Both the position numbers and the translations under genes were made by a program. Positions 1 to 7,970 of a stretch of 32,595 nt of DNA are shown piece after piece. The stretch's first letter is position 1. Each line of letters opens with the position of its first letter. The notes under the pieces were generated by a model. The model was not told where the DNA came from. It saw only the letters and a program-made list of their open reading frames with translations, and did not search any database. The DNA is from Candidatus Omnitrophota bacterium (GTDB taxonomy: Bacteria; Omnitrophota; Gorgyraeia; Duberdicusellales; 4484-171): NCBI GenBank assembly GCA_028692655.1, contig JAQUWY010000019.1, forward strand, positions 1 through 32,595. Reading direction: 5' to 3'.

Positions 1-1
1 T

Positions 2-1873
2 GGTTCCATATCGCGCCCGGCTCATGAGACTTTAGCTTTGGCCATGAACCGGTTAGGAGGAAAGTCTAATACCGGCGAAGGAGGGGAGGATCCGGAAAGG
101 TTTAAACCTTTGCCTAACGGAGATTCCCGCCGCAGTGCCATAAAGCAGGTCGCTTCTGGCCGCTTTGGGGTAACCACTAATTATCTTGTTAATGCTGATG
201 AAATACAGATAAAAATCGCTCAAGGGGCTAAACCCGGGGAAGGGGGGCAGCTCCCGGGGCATAAAGTGAGCGTAACTATAGCTAAAATTAGGTATACTAC
301 TCCGGGTGTTACTCTGATTTCTCCTCCCCCTCATCATGATATTTATTCCATAGAGGATTTAGCGCAGTTGATTTTTGACCTGAGAAATGTTAATCCCGCT
401 GCCAGGATAAGCGTTAAGCTTGTTTCAGAAGTAGGCGTTGGCACCATAGCCGCGGGTGTGTCCAAGGGCCACGCCGATATGATTTTGATTTCCGGTGGTG
501 ATGGCGGCACAGGAGCTTCTCCTATGACTTCTATAAGGCATGCCGGCCTTCCCTGGGAACTGGGGTTGTCCGAGACGCACCAGACCCTGGTTCTTAATAA
601 TTTACGTTCCAGGGTGCGCTTGCAGACAGACGGACAGATGCGTACAGGAAAAGATGTTGCTATTGCCGCAATATTGGGAGCGGAGGAATTTGGTTTTTGC
701 ACGGCAGCTCTAATAGTTATGGGCTGCGTGATGCTCAGGCACTGCCATCTTAATAATTGTTCCTTGGGGGTGGCAACGCAAGATGAAGCATTACAGGAAA
801 GATTTCGGGGTAAGGTCGATGAAGTAACGCGTTATTTTGAATTTGTCGGGCGCCAGTTCCGAGAGCTGATGGCGCAGCTAGGGGTAAGGCGGGTTGAGGA
901 ACTAATTGGACGGACAGACCTTCTCGAAGTTAATAGCCAAGCTTTACCCTGGAAGGCCAAAGGCCTTAATTACCAGAGAATTCTTTATAAACCGAAAGTG
1001 GAGAAAGGAGTATCTGTATATTGTGATAGGCTGCAAGAATACGCCCTGGGAGAGGTTATGGATAAGAAACTTATTTCTTTGGCTTCTCCTGCCTTGGATA
1101 ATGGCAGCCAGGTTAAAGAAGAATTAATTATAAGTAATACCGACAGAACCGTTGGCGCATCTCTTAGCGGAAAGATTTGCCATAAGTTTGGCGAGAAGGG
1201 GCTACTTGAAGATACGGTGCATTTTAAATTCAAAGGTATTGGCGGGATGAGTTTCGGTGCCTGGCTGGCACCGGGGGTGACCTTGGAACTGGAAGGATTA
1301 GCTAATGATTATATAGGTAAAGGCATCTCCGGAGGCAAAATCATAGTCTATCCCTTTAAAGATGTTTCTTATAAGCCTTGTGAAAATATTATTGTAGGCA
1401 ATACCTGTTTTTACGGCGCTATAAACGGACAAGCCTATATCAGGGGACGTGCCGGAGAAAGGTTTTGCGTGAGAAACTCAGGGCTTGAGGCGGTAGTAGA
1501 AGGCGTAGGTGACCATGGATGTGAATATATGACCGGGGGAATTGTGGTTGTATTGGGTGAAACGGGAAGAAATTTCGCTGCCGGGATGAGCGGAGGTATA
1601 GCTTATGTTTATGATAAAAAAGGGGCATTCTCTTCGCACTGCAATATGTCTATGGTAGAGTTAGAGGGATTATCAAAATATGATGAGCTTAACCTATCAA
1701 GGCTACTTAAAAACCATTATAAATATACCGCAAGCTCTTTAGCTAAAGAGATACTGGATAACTACCCGGAATCCCTAGATGGATTCATTAAAATTCTGCC
1801 CATAGAGTATAAAAATATTGTGGAAAAGAAAGCATCGGAGAAAGCTGTTTTAAGTCAAGTTGCCGATGGTTGA
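2..1873 (+). CDS. gltB: Glutamate synthase large subunit, 3' portion (5' end outside window)
   Basis: The reading frame is open from base 2, and the first residues ([17 protein letters not shown]) are mid-domain sequence, so the gene starts upstream; the TTG at 38 is not a real start. About 623 residues are visible: the FMN-binding synthase domain, with its [10 protein letters not shown] loop, then the GXGXG beta-helix domain (from about nt 1200). The amidotransferase domain would lie upstream. The 3Fe-4S cluster cysteines follow the family spacing C-x5-C-x4-C (codons at 725, 743 and 758). The enzyme makes two glutamates from glutamine and 2-oxoglutarate in the cytoplasm, with electrons from GltD, whose gene follows 26 nt downstream. 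Family assignment is very secure; the N-terminal half cannot be judged. Confidence 0.95.
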   Translation, partial: GSISRPAHETLALAMNRLGGKSNTGEGGEDPERFKPLPNGDSRRSAIKQVASGRFGVTTNYLVNADEIQIKIAQGAKPGEGGQLPGHKVSVTIAKIRYTTPGVTLISPPPHHDIYSIEDLAQLIFDLRNVNPAARISVKLVSEVGVGTIAAGVSKGHADMILISGGDGGTGASPMTSIRHAGLPWELGLSETHQTLVLNNLRSRVRLQTDGQMRTGKDVAIAAILGAEEFGFCTAALIVMGCVMLRHCHLNNCSLGVATQDEALQERFRGKVDEVTRYFEFVGRQFRELMAQLGVRRVEELIGRTDLLEVNSQALPWKAKGLNYQRILYKPKVEKGVSVYCDRLQEYALGEVMDKKLISLASPALDNGSQVKEELIISNTDRTVGASLSGKICHKFGEKGLLEDTVHFKFKGIGGMSFGAWLAPGVTLELEGLANDYIGKGISGGKIIVYPFKDVSYKPCENIIVGNTCFYGAINGQAYIRGRAGERFCVRNSGLEAVVEGVGDHGCEYMTGGIVVVLGETGRNFAAGMSGGIAYVYDKKGAFSSHCNMSMVELEGLSKYDELNLSRLLKNHYKYTASSLAKEILDNYPESLDGFIKILPIEYKNIVEKKASEKAVLSQVADG

Positions 1874-1899
1874 TAAATGTTGTCAGAAGGAAGCGCTGT

Positions 1900-3327
1900 A
1901 TGAAAGGGCTTAAAAATTTTTTAACTACTAAACGCAGTAAATCAGCTTTTCGTCCATCTGCCCAAAGGCTCAAAGATTACAAAGATGTGGTAATTCCCCG
2001 CAATGAGCCGGAGTCTATTGAGCAAGCCGGCCGCTGCATGGATTGCGGGACTCCTTTTTGCCATTGGGCCTGTCCTTTAGCAAACTATATTCCGGAATGG
2101 AACGATTTGGCTGCCGATGGCCATTGGGAAGAAGCTTACAGGCTTCTTGAGGCCTCTAACGAGTTTCCCGAGATAACTTCCCGGGTTTGTCCGTCACTGT
2201 GTGAGTATTCCTGCGTGTTGGGAATAAATGATGAAGCCGTAACCATAAGGGAGAATGAATATTCTGTTATAGAAAAAGCTTTCAGTATGGGGATAGTCAA
2301 GCCGCGCAGGCCATATTCAAGAAATGGAAAATGCGTAGCGGTCATAGGTTCTGGCCCGGCAGGATTATCTACCGCCGCTTATCTTAACCGCCTGGGATAC
2401 AAGGTAGTTGTTTTTGAGCGCGATGAAAAGGTAGGAGGGATCCTGCGTTTTGGTATACCTGACTTTAAGCTTGAGAAGTGGACTTTGGACAGAAGAATCA
2501 AAATATGGGAAGAAGAAGGGATAATTTTTAAAACTAATGTTGATGTGGGACGAAGCTATTCGGCCGGCAGCCTGTTAAAAGAATTTGATGCAGTATGCCT
2601 GGTGATTGGATCCCGTAGGCCCAGAGATTTGGATATTCCTGGCCGTAATTTAAAAGGTATACATTTTGCTATGGATTTTCTTAGCCAAAACAACCGCAGG
2701 CTTAATGGTGATAATATTTCCGAACATGGCCTGATAGAGGTTTCCGGAAAAAGAGTTGTAATCGTAGGCGGAGGGGATACCGGTGCCGATTGTTTGGGGG
2801 TTGCTCTGCGTCAGAAAGCCGAGAGCGTAACTCAAATAGAGATTATGCCTCAGCCGCCGGAGTCACGCCCCCCTGAATCTCCGTGGCCGAAGTACCCATT
2901 ATTACTTAAAGAGACTTCAAGCCACAAAGAAGGCGGTAAAAGGCTTTGGTCGGTTCTTACTAAAGAGTTTGCCGGCTGTGGTAAAGTGGAAAAATTATCT
3001 TGTGTCAAGGTATCGCTTTCCAAAAATTCTAACGGCCGTATCTGCATGGAAGAAATCAAGGCTTCAGAATTTGTGATAGATGCGGACGCAGTGATTATTG
3101 CTGCTGGTTTCTTGGGTCCTGAACCGGACGGAATATTGAAGGCGCTGGGCATAAAGCTTGATTCCCGTGGCAATATAAAGACTGATTCCAAATACATGAC
3201 CTCTCATAAGGGTGTTTTTGCCGCCGGTGATGCCCGCCGGGGCCAATCTCTAGTTGTTTGGGCCTTAGCCGAAGGCCGGCAAGCCGCCCGTGGGATAGAC
3301 CTTTATTTAAGAAAAAAGGCTGATTAA
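1900..3327 (+). CDS. gltD: Glutamate synthase small subunit (NAD(P)H-dependent, beta subunit)
   Basis: 475 aa, full length for GltD. The ATG at 1900 is chosen because AGAAGGA (1885-1891) sits 8 nt upstream; the frame is open back to a TTG at 1870 overlapping gltB, but the extra ten residues are not family-like. N-terminal cysteines at 46, 49, 54, 58 and again at 97, 101, 105 are the 4Fe-4S ligands. A GSGPAG dinucleotide fold near residue 150 binds FAD. A second fold, VGGGDTGAD, binds NAD(P)H. The C-terminal [10 protein letters not shown] motif is the usual FAD-contacting end. The protein passes electrons from NAD(P)H to the large subunit. It forms an operon with gltB. Confidence 0.96.
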   Translation: MKGLKNFLTTKRSKSAFRPSAQRLKDYKDVVIPRNEPESIEQAGRCMDCGTPFCHWACPLANYIPEWNDLAADGHWEEAYRLLEASNEFPEITSRVCPSLCEYSCVLGINDEAVTIRENEYSVIEKAFSMGIVKPRRPYSRNGKCVAVIGSGPAGLSTAAYLNRLGYKVVVFERDEKVGGILRFGIPDFKLEKWTLDRRIKIWEEEGIIFKTNVDVGRSYSAGSLLKEFDAVCLVIGSRRPRDLDIPGRNLKGIHFAMDFLSQNNRRLNGDNISEHGLIEVSGKRVVIVGGGDTGADCLGVALRQKAESVTQIEIMPQPPESRPPESPWPKYPLLLKETSSHKEGGKRLWSVLTKEFAGCGKVEKLSCVKVSLSKNSNGRICMEEIKASEFVIDADAVIIAAGFLGPEPDGILKALGIKLDSRGNIKTDSKYMTSHKGVFAAGDARRGQSLVVWALAEGRQAARGIDLYLRKKAD

Positions 3328-3397
3328 CAAAAAATAAAAATATTTTTATCTACGAGGTTACCAGAATCAGGCTTTATTTACTTCTCTTATTAGAGAT

Positions 3398-3415
3398 TGC
3401 CTAAAAATTAGGCAA
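3398..3415 (+). repeat. Inverted-repeat element, copy 1 (TGCCTAAAAATTAGGCAA)
   Basis: An 8-bp-arm palindrome around an AAA centre. The identical 18-mer recurs at 3771-3788, directly before the GAF-ANTAR gene. This copy lies just upstream of the sigma54-like element and about 100 nt before the 79-aa gene. It could be a protein operator or an RNA hairpin; the sequence alone does not decide. Confidence 0.75.
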
Positions 3416-3440
3416 TTTGGCACAAAGTTTGTGCTAAATT
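3416..3440 (+). promoter_or_regulatory. Palindrome resembling a sigma54 promoter and/or NtrC-type site
   Basis: TTTGGCACAAAGTTTGTGCT contains a perfect -24 element (TGGCAC, 3418-3423) followed at the right spacing by TTGT rather than the usual TTGC. The same bases form GCAC-N7-GTGC (3420-3434), the half-site arrangement of NtrC-binding sites. With flanking ATTT/AAAT the region is an almost complete 25-nt inverted repeat. If it were a promoter, transcription would start near 3443, immediately before the terminator hairpin. The nitrogen-gene context makes this attractive, but the non-consensus -12 base leaves doubt. Confidence 0.4.
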
Positions 3441-3449
3441 TGGACAATG

Positions 3450-3497
3450 GCGTTCTAAGGCCTTAACGAATAAGGGCCAAAGAACGCTTTTTTATTT
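3450..3497 (+). terminator. Intrinsic terminator / candidate leader attenuator before the 79-aa gene
   Basis: Outer arms GCGTTCT (3450-3456) and AGAACGC (3481-3487) enclose GGCCTTA and TAAGGGCC arms with one bulged G, followed by TTTTTTATTTT. It ends only a few bases before the AGGAGGT ribosome site of the next gene. It therefore either ends gltBD transcription or, because a promoter-like element precedes it, acts as an attenuator. Confidence 0.75.
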
Positions 3498-3510
3498 TCA
3501 GGAGGTAAAG

Positions 3511-3750
3511 ATGAGTGAAGAATCCTTATTAGCGGAGGCCCTTAAAGATACAGAAAGCCAGATGCGGGAGAATAACCTGGAAGGATTTAAGGCAGAAGTA
3601 AAAACTTTGGTTAGAAATGCCCAACATATTCTGGGCGATGTAAAACCGGAAATCGGCAATCACCGTGTGTATCCGGAATTGCTTAAGAAATTATGTCTAC
3701 TCGAATGCTGTCTTAATAATTTAAGAAGAGTCTGCGGCTTGGAATCTTGA
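3511..3750 (+). CDS. Small uncharacterised helical protein (79 aa)
   Basis: ATG start with a strong AGGAGGT site 6-7 nt upstream, so translation is well supported. I do not recognise the family. The protein is charged, predicted mostly helical, with no signal peptide or membrane segment, and carries three cysteines near the C terminus (LCLLECC and RRVCGLES regions). It sits between gltD and a GAF-ANTAR regulator, behind a leader with a terminator, and is flanked by two copies of an 18-nt inverted repeat. The context suggests a regulatory or sensory partner in nitrogen control; no function can be assigned from sequence. Confidence 0.75.
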   Translation: MSEESLLAEALKDTESQMRENNLEGFKAEVKTLVRNAQHILGDVKPEIGNHRVYPELLKKLCLLECCLNNLRRVCGLES

Positions 3751-3770
3751 ATGTATTTTTTGTTATCATC

Positions 3771-3788
3771 TGCCTAAAAATTAGGCAA
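3771..3788 (+). repeat. Inverted-repeat element, copy 2 (TGCCTAAAAATTAGGCAA)
   Basis: Same 18-mer as at 3398-3415. It ends 11 nt before the ATG of the GAF-ANTAR gene and touches its ribosome-binding region (AAGG at 3791-3794). As RNA it would form a stem that could affect initiation; as DNA it could be an operator. Confidence 0.75.
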
Positions 3789-3799
3789 AAAAGGTGTTT

Positions 3800-4510
3800 A
3801 TGGAAAATTCCGCTTATCAGGAACATATAAGGGCGCTTTCAAAAATAAGCAGAGCCATAGCCTCTGATTTGTATTTGGAAGATATACTCCGGCTCATAGT
3901 AACGGTTACCGCCCAGGCTATGGGTTCCAGCATTTGTTCGTTGATGCTGGTGGATGAAAAAACAAAAGAATTGGTTATCCGGGCAACCCAGAGCATAAGC
4001 GAGGAATATAACAAAAAACCTTCCTTGAAGGTGGGAGAAGGCATTGCCGGGAAAGTCGTAAAAGGCAAAAAACCCATAGCTATAAAAGATGTCAAAAAAG
4101 AAAAAGAATATAAATACGGCGATATCGCTAAAAAGGAAGGCCTTTGCTCCCTTCTTTGCATTCCTCTTTCCGTAAAAGGAAAGGCGATAGGAGTACTTAA
4201 TTGTTATACCTCAACCCCCCATGATTTCACAGAAACTGAGATAGAGATTCTTACTTCCATAGCGGACCAGGCTGCGGTAGCAATAGAAAATACCGAGCTT
4301 ATGGTTAAAAGCCGGGTCATACAGGAAGAGCTGGAATTGCGTAAAAGAATGGAGCGTGCAAAAGGTATTCTTATGAAAGAGGAAGGCTTAACCGAAGAAG
4401 AAGCTTACTTGCGTTTACGCAAATATAGTATGGATAACCGCAAGAGTATGCGTGAAGTGGCGGAGGCCATTATTACTGTGGCCGAAATGAAAAAGCCGCA
4501 GAAAAAGTAA
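3800..4510 (+). CDS. GAF-ANTAR domain protein (putative RNA-binding antiterminator)
   Basis: 236 aa from the ATG at 3800; a GTG two codons earlier is possible, but AAGG at 3791-3794 fits the ATG. Residues about 20-165 form a GAF domain (VGEGIAGKVVKGKKP, LCIPLSVKGKAIGVLN). A helical linker follows. Residues about 178-230 form an ANTAR domain (ERAKGILMKEEGLTEEEAY, then the RKSMREVAEAI helix). ANTAR proteins of the AmiR/NasR/EutV type bind nascent RNA hairpins and prevent termination. This one lacks a receiver domain; the GAF domain would sense a small ligand. Its position just after a terminator-containing leader and between two glutamate synthase loci suggests local nitrogen control. The target is inferred. 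Confidence 0.88.
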   Translation: MENSAYQEHIRALSKISRAIASDLYLEDILRLIVTVTAQAMGSSICSLMLVDEKTKELVIRATQSISEEYNKKPSLKVGEGIAGKVVKGKKPIAIKDVKKEKEYKYGDIAKKEGLCSLLCIPLSVKGKAIGVLNCYTSTPHDFTETEIEILTSIADQAAVAIENTELMVKSRVIQEELELRKRMERAKGILMKEEGLTEEEAYLRLRKYSMDNRKSMREVAEAIITVAEMKKPQKK

Positions 4511-4526
4511 TTCGGGAGGTGTAGAG

Positions 4527-4841
4527 TTGAAGCCGCCAAAAGTATACAGATTCTATCACCAGTCAGAAACAGAGCCGGAATCGGCTTCGGGAGTAAATAA
4601 GCTTATAGAAGAATTCGAAACTTTTTTCCTAGGTTCGGGAGAGGGGGATTTCTATGAATTTTTGCTTAAAGCTGTAGAAAGGCCTTTGATTGAGAATATC
4701 TTGCGCCGCACACATGGCAATCAGCTGAAGGCAGCAAAACTATTAGGCATTAATCGTAATACTTTATCGTCCAAGATTAAAAAATTAAAGATAGAGATAG
4801 GTTCTTTTAAAAGCTTCCATGATACCAGAAGGAAAAAATAA
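4527..4841 (+). CDS. Fis-like helix-turn-helix DNA-binding protein
   Basis: 104 aa, TTG start supported by GGGAGGT (4514-4520) 6 nt upstream. Residues 42-90 align by eye with E. coli Fis and with the C-terminal DNA-binding domain of NtrC: a YEFLLKAVERPLIENIL helix, then GNQLKAAKLLGINRNTLSSK as the helix-turn-helix. The length matches Fis (98 aa). There is no AAA+ sigma54-activating domain, so it cannot itself drive sigma54 transcription. It lies 16 nt after the ANTAR gene, in the same likely operon. It could be a nucleoid/architectural factor or a local repressor; an NtrC fragment is the alternative reading. Confidence 0.82.
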   Translation: MKPPKVYRFYHQSETEPESASGVNKLIEEFETFFLGSGEGDFYEFLLKAVERPLIENILRRTHGNQLKAAKLLGINRNTLSSKIKKLKIEIGSFKSFHDTRRKK

Positions 4842-4881
4842 TTTCTTAAAAAATTACCATAAATTGTCCGGTCATATTTAT

Positions 4882-4925
4882 ATTTTCAATATTTAAGTTG
4901 TGGCCCTCAGCTTAAGATTGAAAAT
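4882..4925 (+). repeat. Imperfect inverted repeat upstream of FMN glutamate synthase
   Basis: Arms ATTTTCAAT-(AT)-TTAAG and CTTAA-(G)-ATTGAAAAT pair over 14 bp around a 13-nt loop. No T-run follows, so it is unlikely to be a terminator. It lies 53 nt before the ATG of the next gene and could be an operator or a leader hairpin. Confidence 0.5.
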
Positions 4926-4977
4926 CTAAATAAAAGTTTACTAAAAGGTTAGTGCTATTTTTAAGGAGGTAGGAGGC

Positions 4978-6570
4978 ATGAATTTACAAAGACCAAACGG
5001 AAATGATGCCACCAAAACCTTCAACCGCTCCAAGAGCGTAGTTCCGGGTTCCGGATTATGCTCGCGTTGCGTTGATGGTTGTCGGGGCAACTGTGAAGTG
5101 TTTAAGTCAACGTTCAGGGGCAGAGAAGTTATCTATCCTGGGCCTTTCGGCGATATAACCGCCGGAGGAGACAAAGATTATCCAATTGATTATTCTCACC
5201 TGAACATTCAGGGGTATGCCTTAGGGGCTGAAGGCTTACCAAAAGGGGTAGAAGGTTCTCCGGATACCGCGACTTTTCCCAAGGTGGATACTGAAACTGA
5301 ATACGGCTGGGAAAAAAAGGTAAAAATGAAACTACCTATTTTTACCGGCGCACTTGGTTCTACGGAAATAGCCCGGAAAAATTGGGAGCACTTTGCCGTA
5401 GGCGCGGCCATATCAGGGGTTACTCTTGTTTGCGGTGAAAATGTCTGCGGTATAGATCCTAAGCTTGAGCTGGATAAAAACGGCAAAATCAGCAAAGCTC
5501 CGGACATGGACAGGCGTATCGAATTGTATAAGAGATTCCATGACGGCTATGGAGAGATTCTTGTGCAGATGAATGTGGAAGATACACGCCTGGGGGTTGC
5601 AGAATATTTAAGAAAAAAACACAATCTTGAAACTATCGAATTAAAGTGGGGCCAAGGCGCTAAATGCATTGGCGGAGAAATAAAAGTTAAGAGTTTGGAA
5701 AGAGCGCTGGAGCTTCAAAAAAGAGGATATATAGTTACACCTGACCCTTCCGTGCATGCTAACCAGCAGGCGTTTAAAGACGGAGCGATTAAGGAATTTG
5801 AGCGTCATTCCCGGCTTGGATTTGTTTCCGAAGAAGCATTTATGAACGAAGTAAAACGCCTCAGGGATTTAGGGTTTAAAAGAATAACTTTAAAGACAGG
5901 CGCTTATGCTATGAGAGAGCTGGCTATGGCGATTAAATATTCGTCTATTGCCGGTATAGATTTGCTGACTATAGACGGTGCGCCTGGCGGAACCGGCATG
6001 AGCCCCTGGAGGATGATGGAAGAATGGGGAATTCCTACCTTTTACCTGCAGGCTTTGACGTATGAATTCTGTCAGCGCTTGAGCCAAAAAGGCATGCGTG
6101 TTCCGGACATTGCCATCGCGGGAGGTTTTTCATCCGAGGACCATGTATTTAAAGTTTTGGCCATGGGCGCTCCTTATGTAAAGGCAGTATGCATGGGAAG
6201 GGCATTGATGATCCCGGGAATGGTAGGAAAAAACATCGGCACATGGATCAAGGAAAATAAGCTTCCGCCTAATGTCTCGGAATTTGGCTCAACCGTAAAG
6301 GAAATTTTTGTTTGCTATGAAGAGCTTGCCGACAAGTACGGGAAAGATATCAATGACATGCCTCTGGGAGCAATAGGAATTTATTCCTTTTCCCAGAAGA
6401 TAAAAGTAGGCTTGCAGCAGTTGATGGCTGGGAGCAGAAATTTTTGTTTAAATACGATTTCCCGTAAAGACATAATGAGCCTTACCCAAGAAGCCGCCAA
6501 GGTTTCCGGTATCGCGTATGTAATGGATGCTTATCGCCAGGAGGCAGAGAGCGTTTTAAACGGTAAATAA
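4978..6570 (+). CDS. Stand-alone FMN-binding glutamate synthase family protein
   Basis: 530 aa; strong AGGAGGT (4964-4970) upstream of the ATG. The core is the glutamate synthase FMN/2-oxoglutarate barrel (GAPGGTGMSPW loop, IAGGFSSEDHVFKVLAMGA). It has no glutamine amidotransferase domain and no GXGXG domain, and the C-x5-C-x4-C 3Fe-4S motif seen in gltB of this window is absent at the equivalent place. An N-terminal cysteine cluster (Cys28, 31, 35, 39) may bind iron-sulfur or zinc. Related proteins occur in archaea and anaerobic bacteria. Glutamate synthesis from free ammonia or from a separate amidotransferase, or another amine-transfer role, are possibilities; the actual reaction is not settled by sequence. 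Confidence 0.88.
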   Translation: MNLQRPNGNDATKTFNRSKSVVPGSGLCSRCVDGCRGNCEVFKSTFRGREVIYPGPFGDITAGGDKDYPIDYSHLNIQGYALGAEGLPKGVEGSPDTATFPKVDTETEYGWEKKVKMKLPIFTGALGSTEIARKNWEHFAVGAAISGVTLVCGENVCGIDPKLELDKNGKISKAPDMDRRIELYKRFHDGYGEILVQMNVEDTRLGVAEYLRKKHNLETIELKWGQGAKCIGGEIKVKSLERALELQKRGYIVTPDPSVHANQQAFKDGAIKEFERHSRLGFVSEEAFMNEVKRLRDLGFKRITLKTGAYAMRELAMAIKYSSIAGIDLLTIDGAPGGTGMSPWRMMEEWGIPTFYLQALTYEFCQRLSQKGMRVPDIAIAGGFSSEDHVFKVLAMGAPYVKAVCMGRALMIPGMVGKNIGTWIKENKLPPNVSEFGSTVKEIFVCYEELADKYGKDINDMPLGAIGIYSFSQKIKVGLQQLMAGSRNFCLNTISRKDIMSLTQEAAKVSGIAYVMDAYRQEAESVLNGK

Positions 6571-6608
6571 GCAGCGAAAAGAACTTTTAGTTCTGCAAAA
6601 AGTAGGCT

Positions 6609-6655
6609 CCGGGCTTACGGGTTTTGCCGATTAAAAGCTAAATCCGTGAGTCCGG
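6609..6655 (+). other. Long RNA hairpin with G-U pairs before a small Cys-rich gene
   Basis: Arms 6609-6624 and 6640-6655 pair over 16 positions when G-U wobbles are allowed, around a 15-nt loop. Only a short T-rich tract (GTTTATA) follows, so termination would be weak. The hairpin sits 7 nt before the ribosome site AAAGGAGG. It may be a processing or terminator structure after the glutamate synthase gene, or a leader element for carA. Confidence 0.55.
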
Positions 6656-6676
6656 GTTTATAAAAGGAGGCAAGCT

Positions 6677-6826
6677 ATGAAAGAGAAGGGTTTATGTGTT
6701 AATTGCCGGCAGGAAGAGGGGTGTGCGTTTCCGCGCAAGTTTCCTGTATGGGAATGCAACGAACACTCAACAGAAGAGATAACTCCCAGAGATATTAAAA
6801 AGTCTAAAAAGAAGGCCAAAAAATAA
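6677..6826 (+). CDS. Cys-rich mini-protein (49 aa)
   Basis: A short frame with ATG at 6677 and AAAGGAGG (6663-6670) 6 nt upstream. It begins MKEKGLCVNC, with cysteines at 7, 10, 16 and 27, then His30, and ends in a lysine-rich tail (KKSKKKAKK). The Cys spacing suggests a small metal-binding (zinc or Fe-S) fold. It lies 14 nt before carA and is probably co-transcribed with it. I do not recognise the family. The strong ribosome site and cysteine pattern argue that it is real. Confidence 0.65.
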   Translation: MKEKGLCVNCRQEEGCAFPRKFPVWECNEHSTEEITPRDIKKSKKKAKK

Positions 6827-6840
6827 AAGGAAATCCCGCA

Positions 6841-7935
6841 ATGCACAAAGCAAAAATAGCTTTAGAAGATGGGGCTGTCTTTGAAGGAACAGCTTTTGGA
6901 GCAGGGGGTGAGAGCTTCGGAGAGATAGTTTTTAATACCGGCATGACCGGCTATCAGGAAGTATTAACCGATCCTTCTTATAAAAGCCAGATTGTTGTTA
7001 TGACTTATCCCTTATCGGGCAACTATGGCATTAATCCGGATGATAGCGAGTCGAGAAAAATATTCCTTGAGGGTTTCGTAGTCCGGGAATGCAGCCAGAT
7101 AGCCAGTAACTGGCAGGCTAAAAATACCTTGAGCCGATATCTTGAAGAAAATGGCACCATAGGAATAGAGGGGGTTGATACAAGAGCGCTTACTCTCAGG
7201 ATAAGGTCTAAAGGAGCGATGAAGGCGGTGATCTCTACTGAATGTTTGGATGATGCCGTTTTGATCGAGGCAGCCCGGGCTTCGGCAGGGATTGTGGGCA
7301 GAGATTTGGTAAGTGAAGTAACAAATCCACAAGTAAAATTTTCAGAAAAAGAAGGTAAGTACAAGGTTGTCGTCATTGATTGCGGCCTAAAATACAATAT
7401 ATTGAGAGAGCTAACCAGCAACAATTGCAGTTTTGTCACGGTACCTTCGACAATGGATAGCCGGCAGATACTTGGATATAAACCGCAAGGAGTACTTATT
7501 TCTAACGGTCCGGGAGACCCTCAGGCGTTAGGCGGTGTAATTGATACTGTGCGCCAGTTAATCGGCAGAGTTCCTCTCTTCGGTATTTGCCTGGGCCATC
7601 AAATTCTTGGTTTAGCTTTAGGAGGGAAAACTTACAAGCTTAAATTCGGACATCATGGATGCAATCATCCAGTAGAAGATTTACGCTGCAAAAAAATTTC
7701 CATAACCTCTCAAAATCACGGGTTTTGCCTGGATCCGGAATCCTTGGACAAGAACACTATCGAAATAACGCATAAAAATCTTAACGACAATACGATTGAA
7801 GGTTTTCGGCACACTAAGCAGCCTGTTTTCTCCGTTCAATTCCATCCTGAACGTTGCCCCGGGCCTAATGATGCCGGCTATCTGTTTGGAGAATTCATAC
7901 GGATGATGGAGGAATATAGAGAAGTCCACGCATAG
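6841..7935 (+). CDS. carA: Carbamoyl-phosphate synthase small (glutaminase) subunit
   Basis: 364 aa, normal length. The N-terminal CarA-specific domain (SFGEIVFNTGMTGYQEV) is followed by a class I glutamine amidotransferase domain. Its nucleophile is Cys250 in FGICLGHQ and the His-Glu pair is His335/Glu337 in SVQFHPE. It hydrolyses glutamine and channels ammonia to CarB to make carbamoyl phosphate for pyrimidines and arginine. AAAGGA lies about 9 nt upstream of the ATG. carB follows, but only after a 458-bp repeat-filled gap, so the two may be transcribed separately. Confidence 0.97.
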   Translation: MHKAKIALEDGAVFEGTAFGAGGESFGEIVFNTGMTGYQEVLTDPSYKSQIVVMTYPLSGNYGINPDDSESRKIFLEGFVVRECSQIASNWQAKNTLSRYLEENGTIGIEGVDTRALTLRIRSKGAMKAVISTECLDDAVLIEAARASAGIVGRDLVSEVTNPQVKFSEKEGKYKVVVIDCGLKYNILRELTSNNCSFVTVPSTMDSRQILGYKPQGVLISNGPGDPQALGGVIDTVRQLIGRVPLFGICLGHQILGLALGGKTYKLKFGHHGCNHPVEDLRCKKISITSQNHGFCLDPESLDKNTIEITHKNLNDNTIEGFRHTKQPVFSVQFHPERCPGPNDAGYLFGEFIRMMEEYREVHA

Positions 7936-7970
7936 CCTACAGTCTATAGACCATAGGCTATGCAGATTCA

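Noticed and set aside
53-337. Minus-strand open frames inside gltB, carB, pyrG and other genes
   Set aside because: All lie antisense to conserved genes, lack ribosome sites and have no family features.
1870-1899. TTG start for gltD overlapping gltB
   Set aside because: Residues encoded here do not look like GltD, and the ATG at 1900 has a proper ribosome site.
3395-3460. Canonical ANTAR target (two hairpins with six-base loops)
   Set aside because: Both palindromes here have odd spacing and give 1-, 3-, 5- or 7-base loops, so the known two-hexaloop motif is not present.
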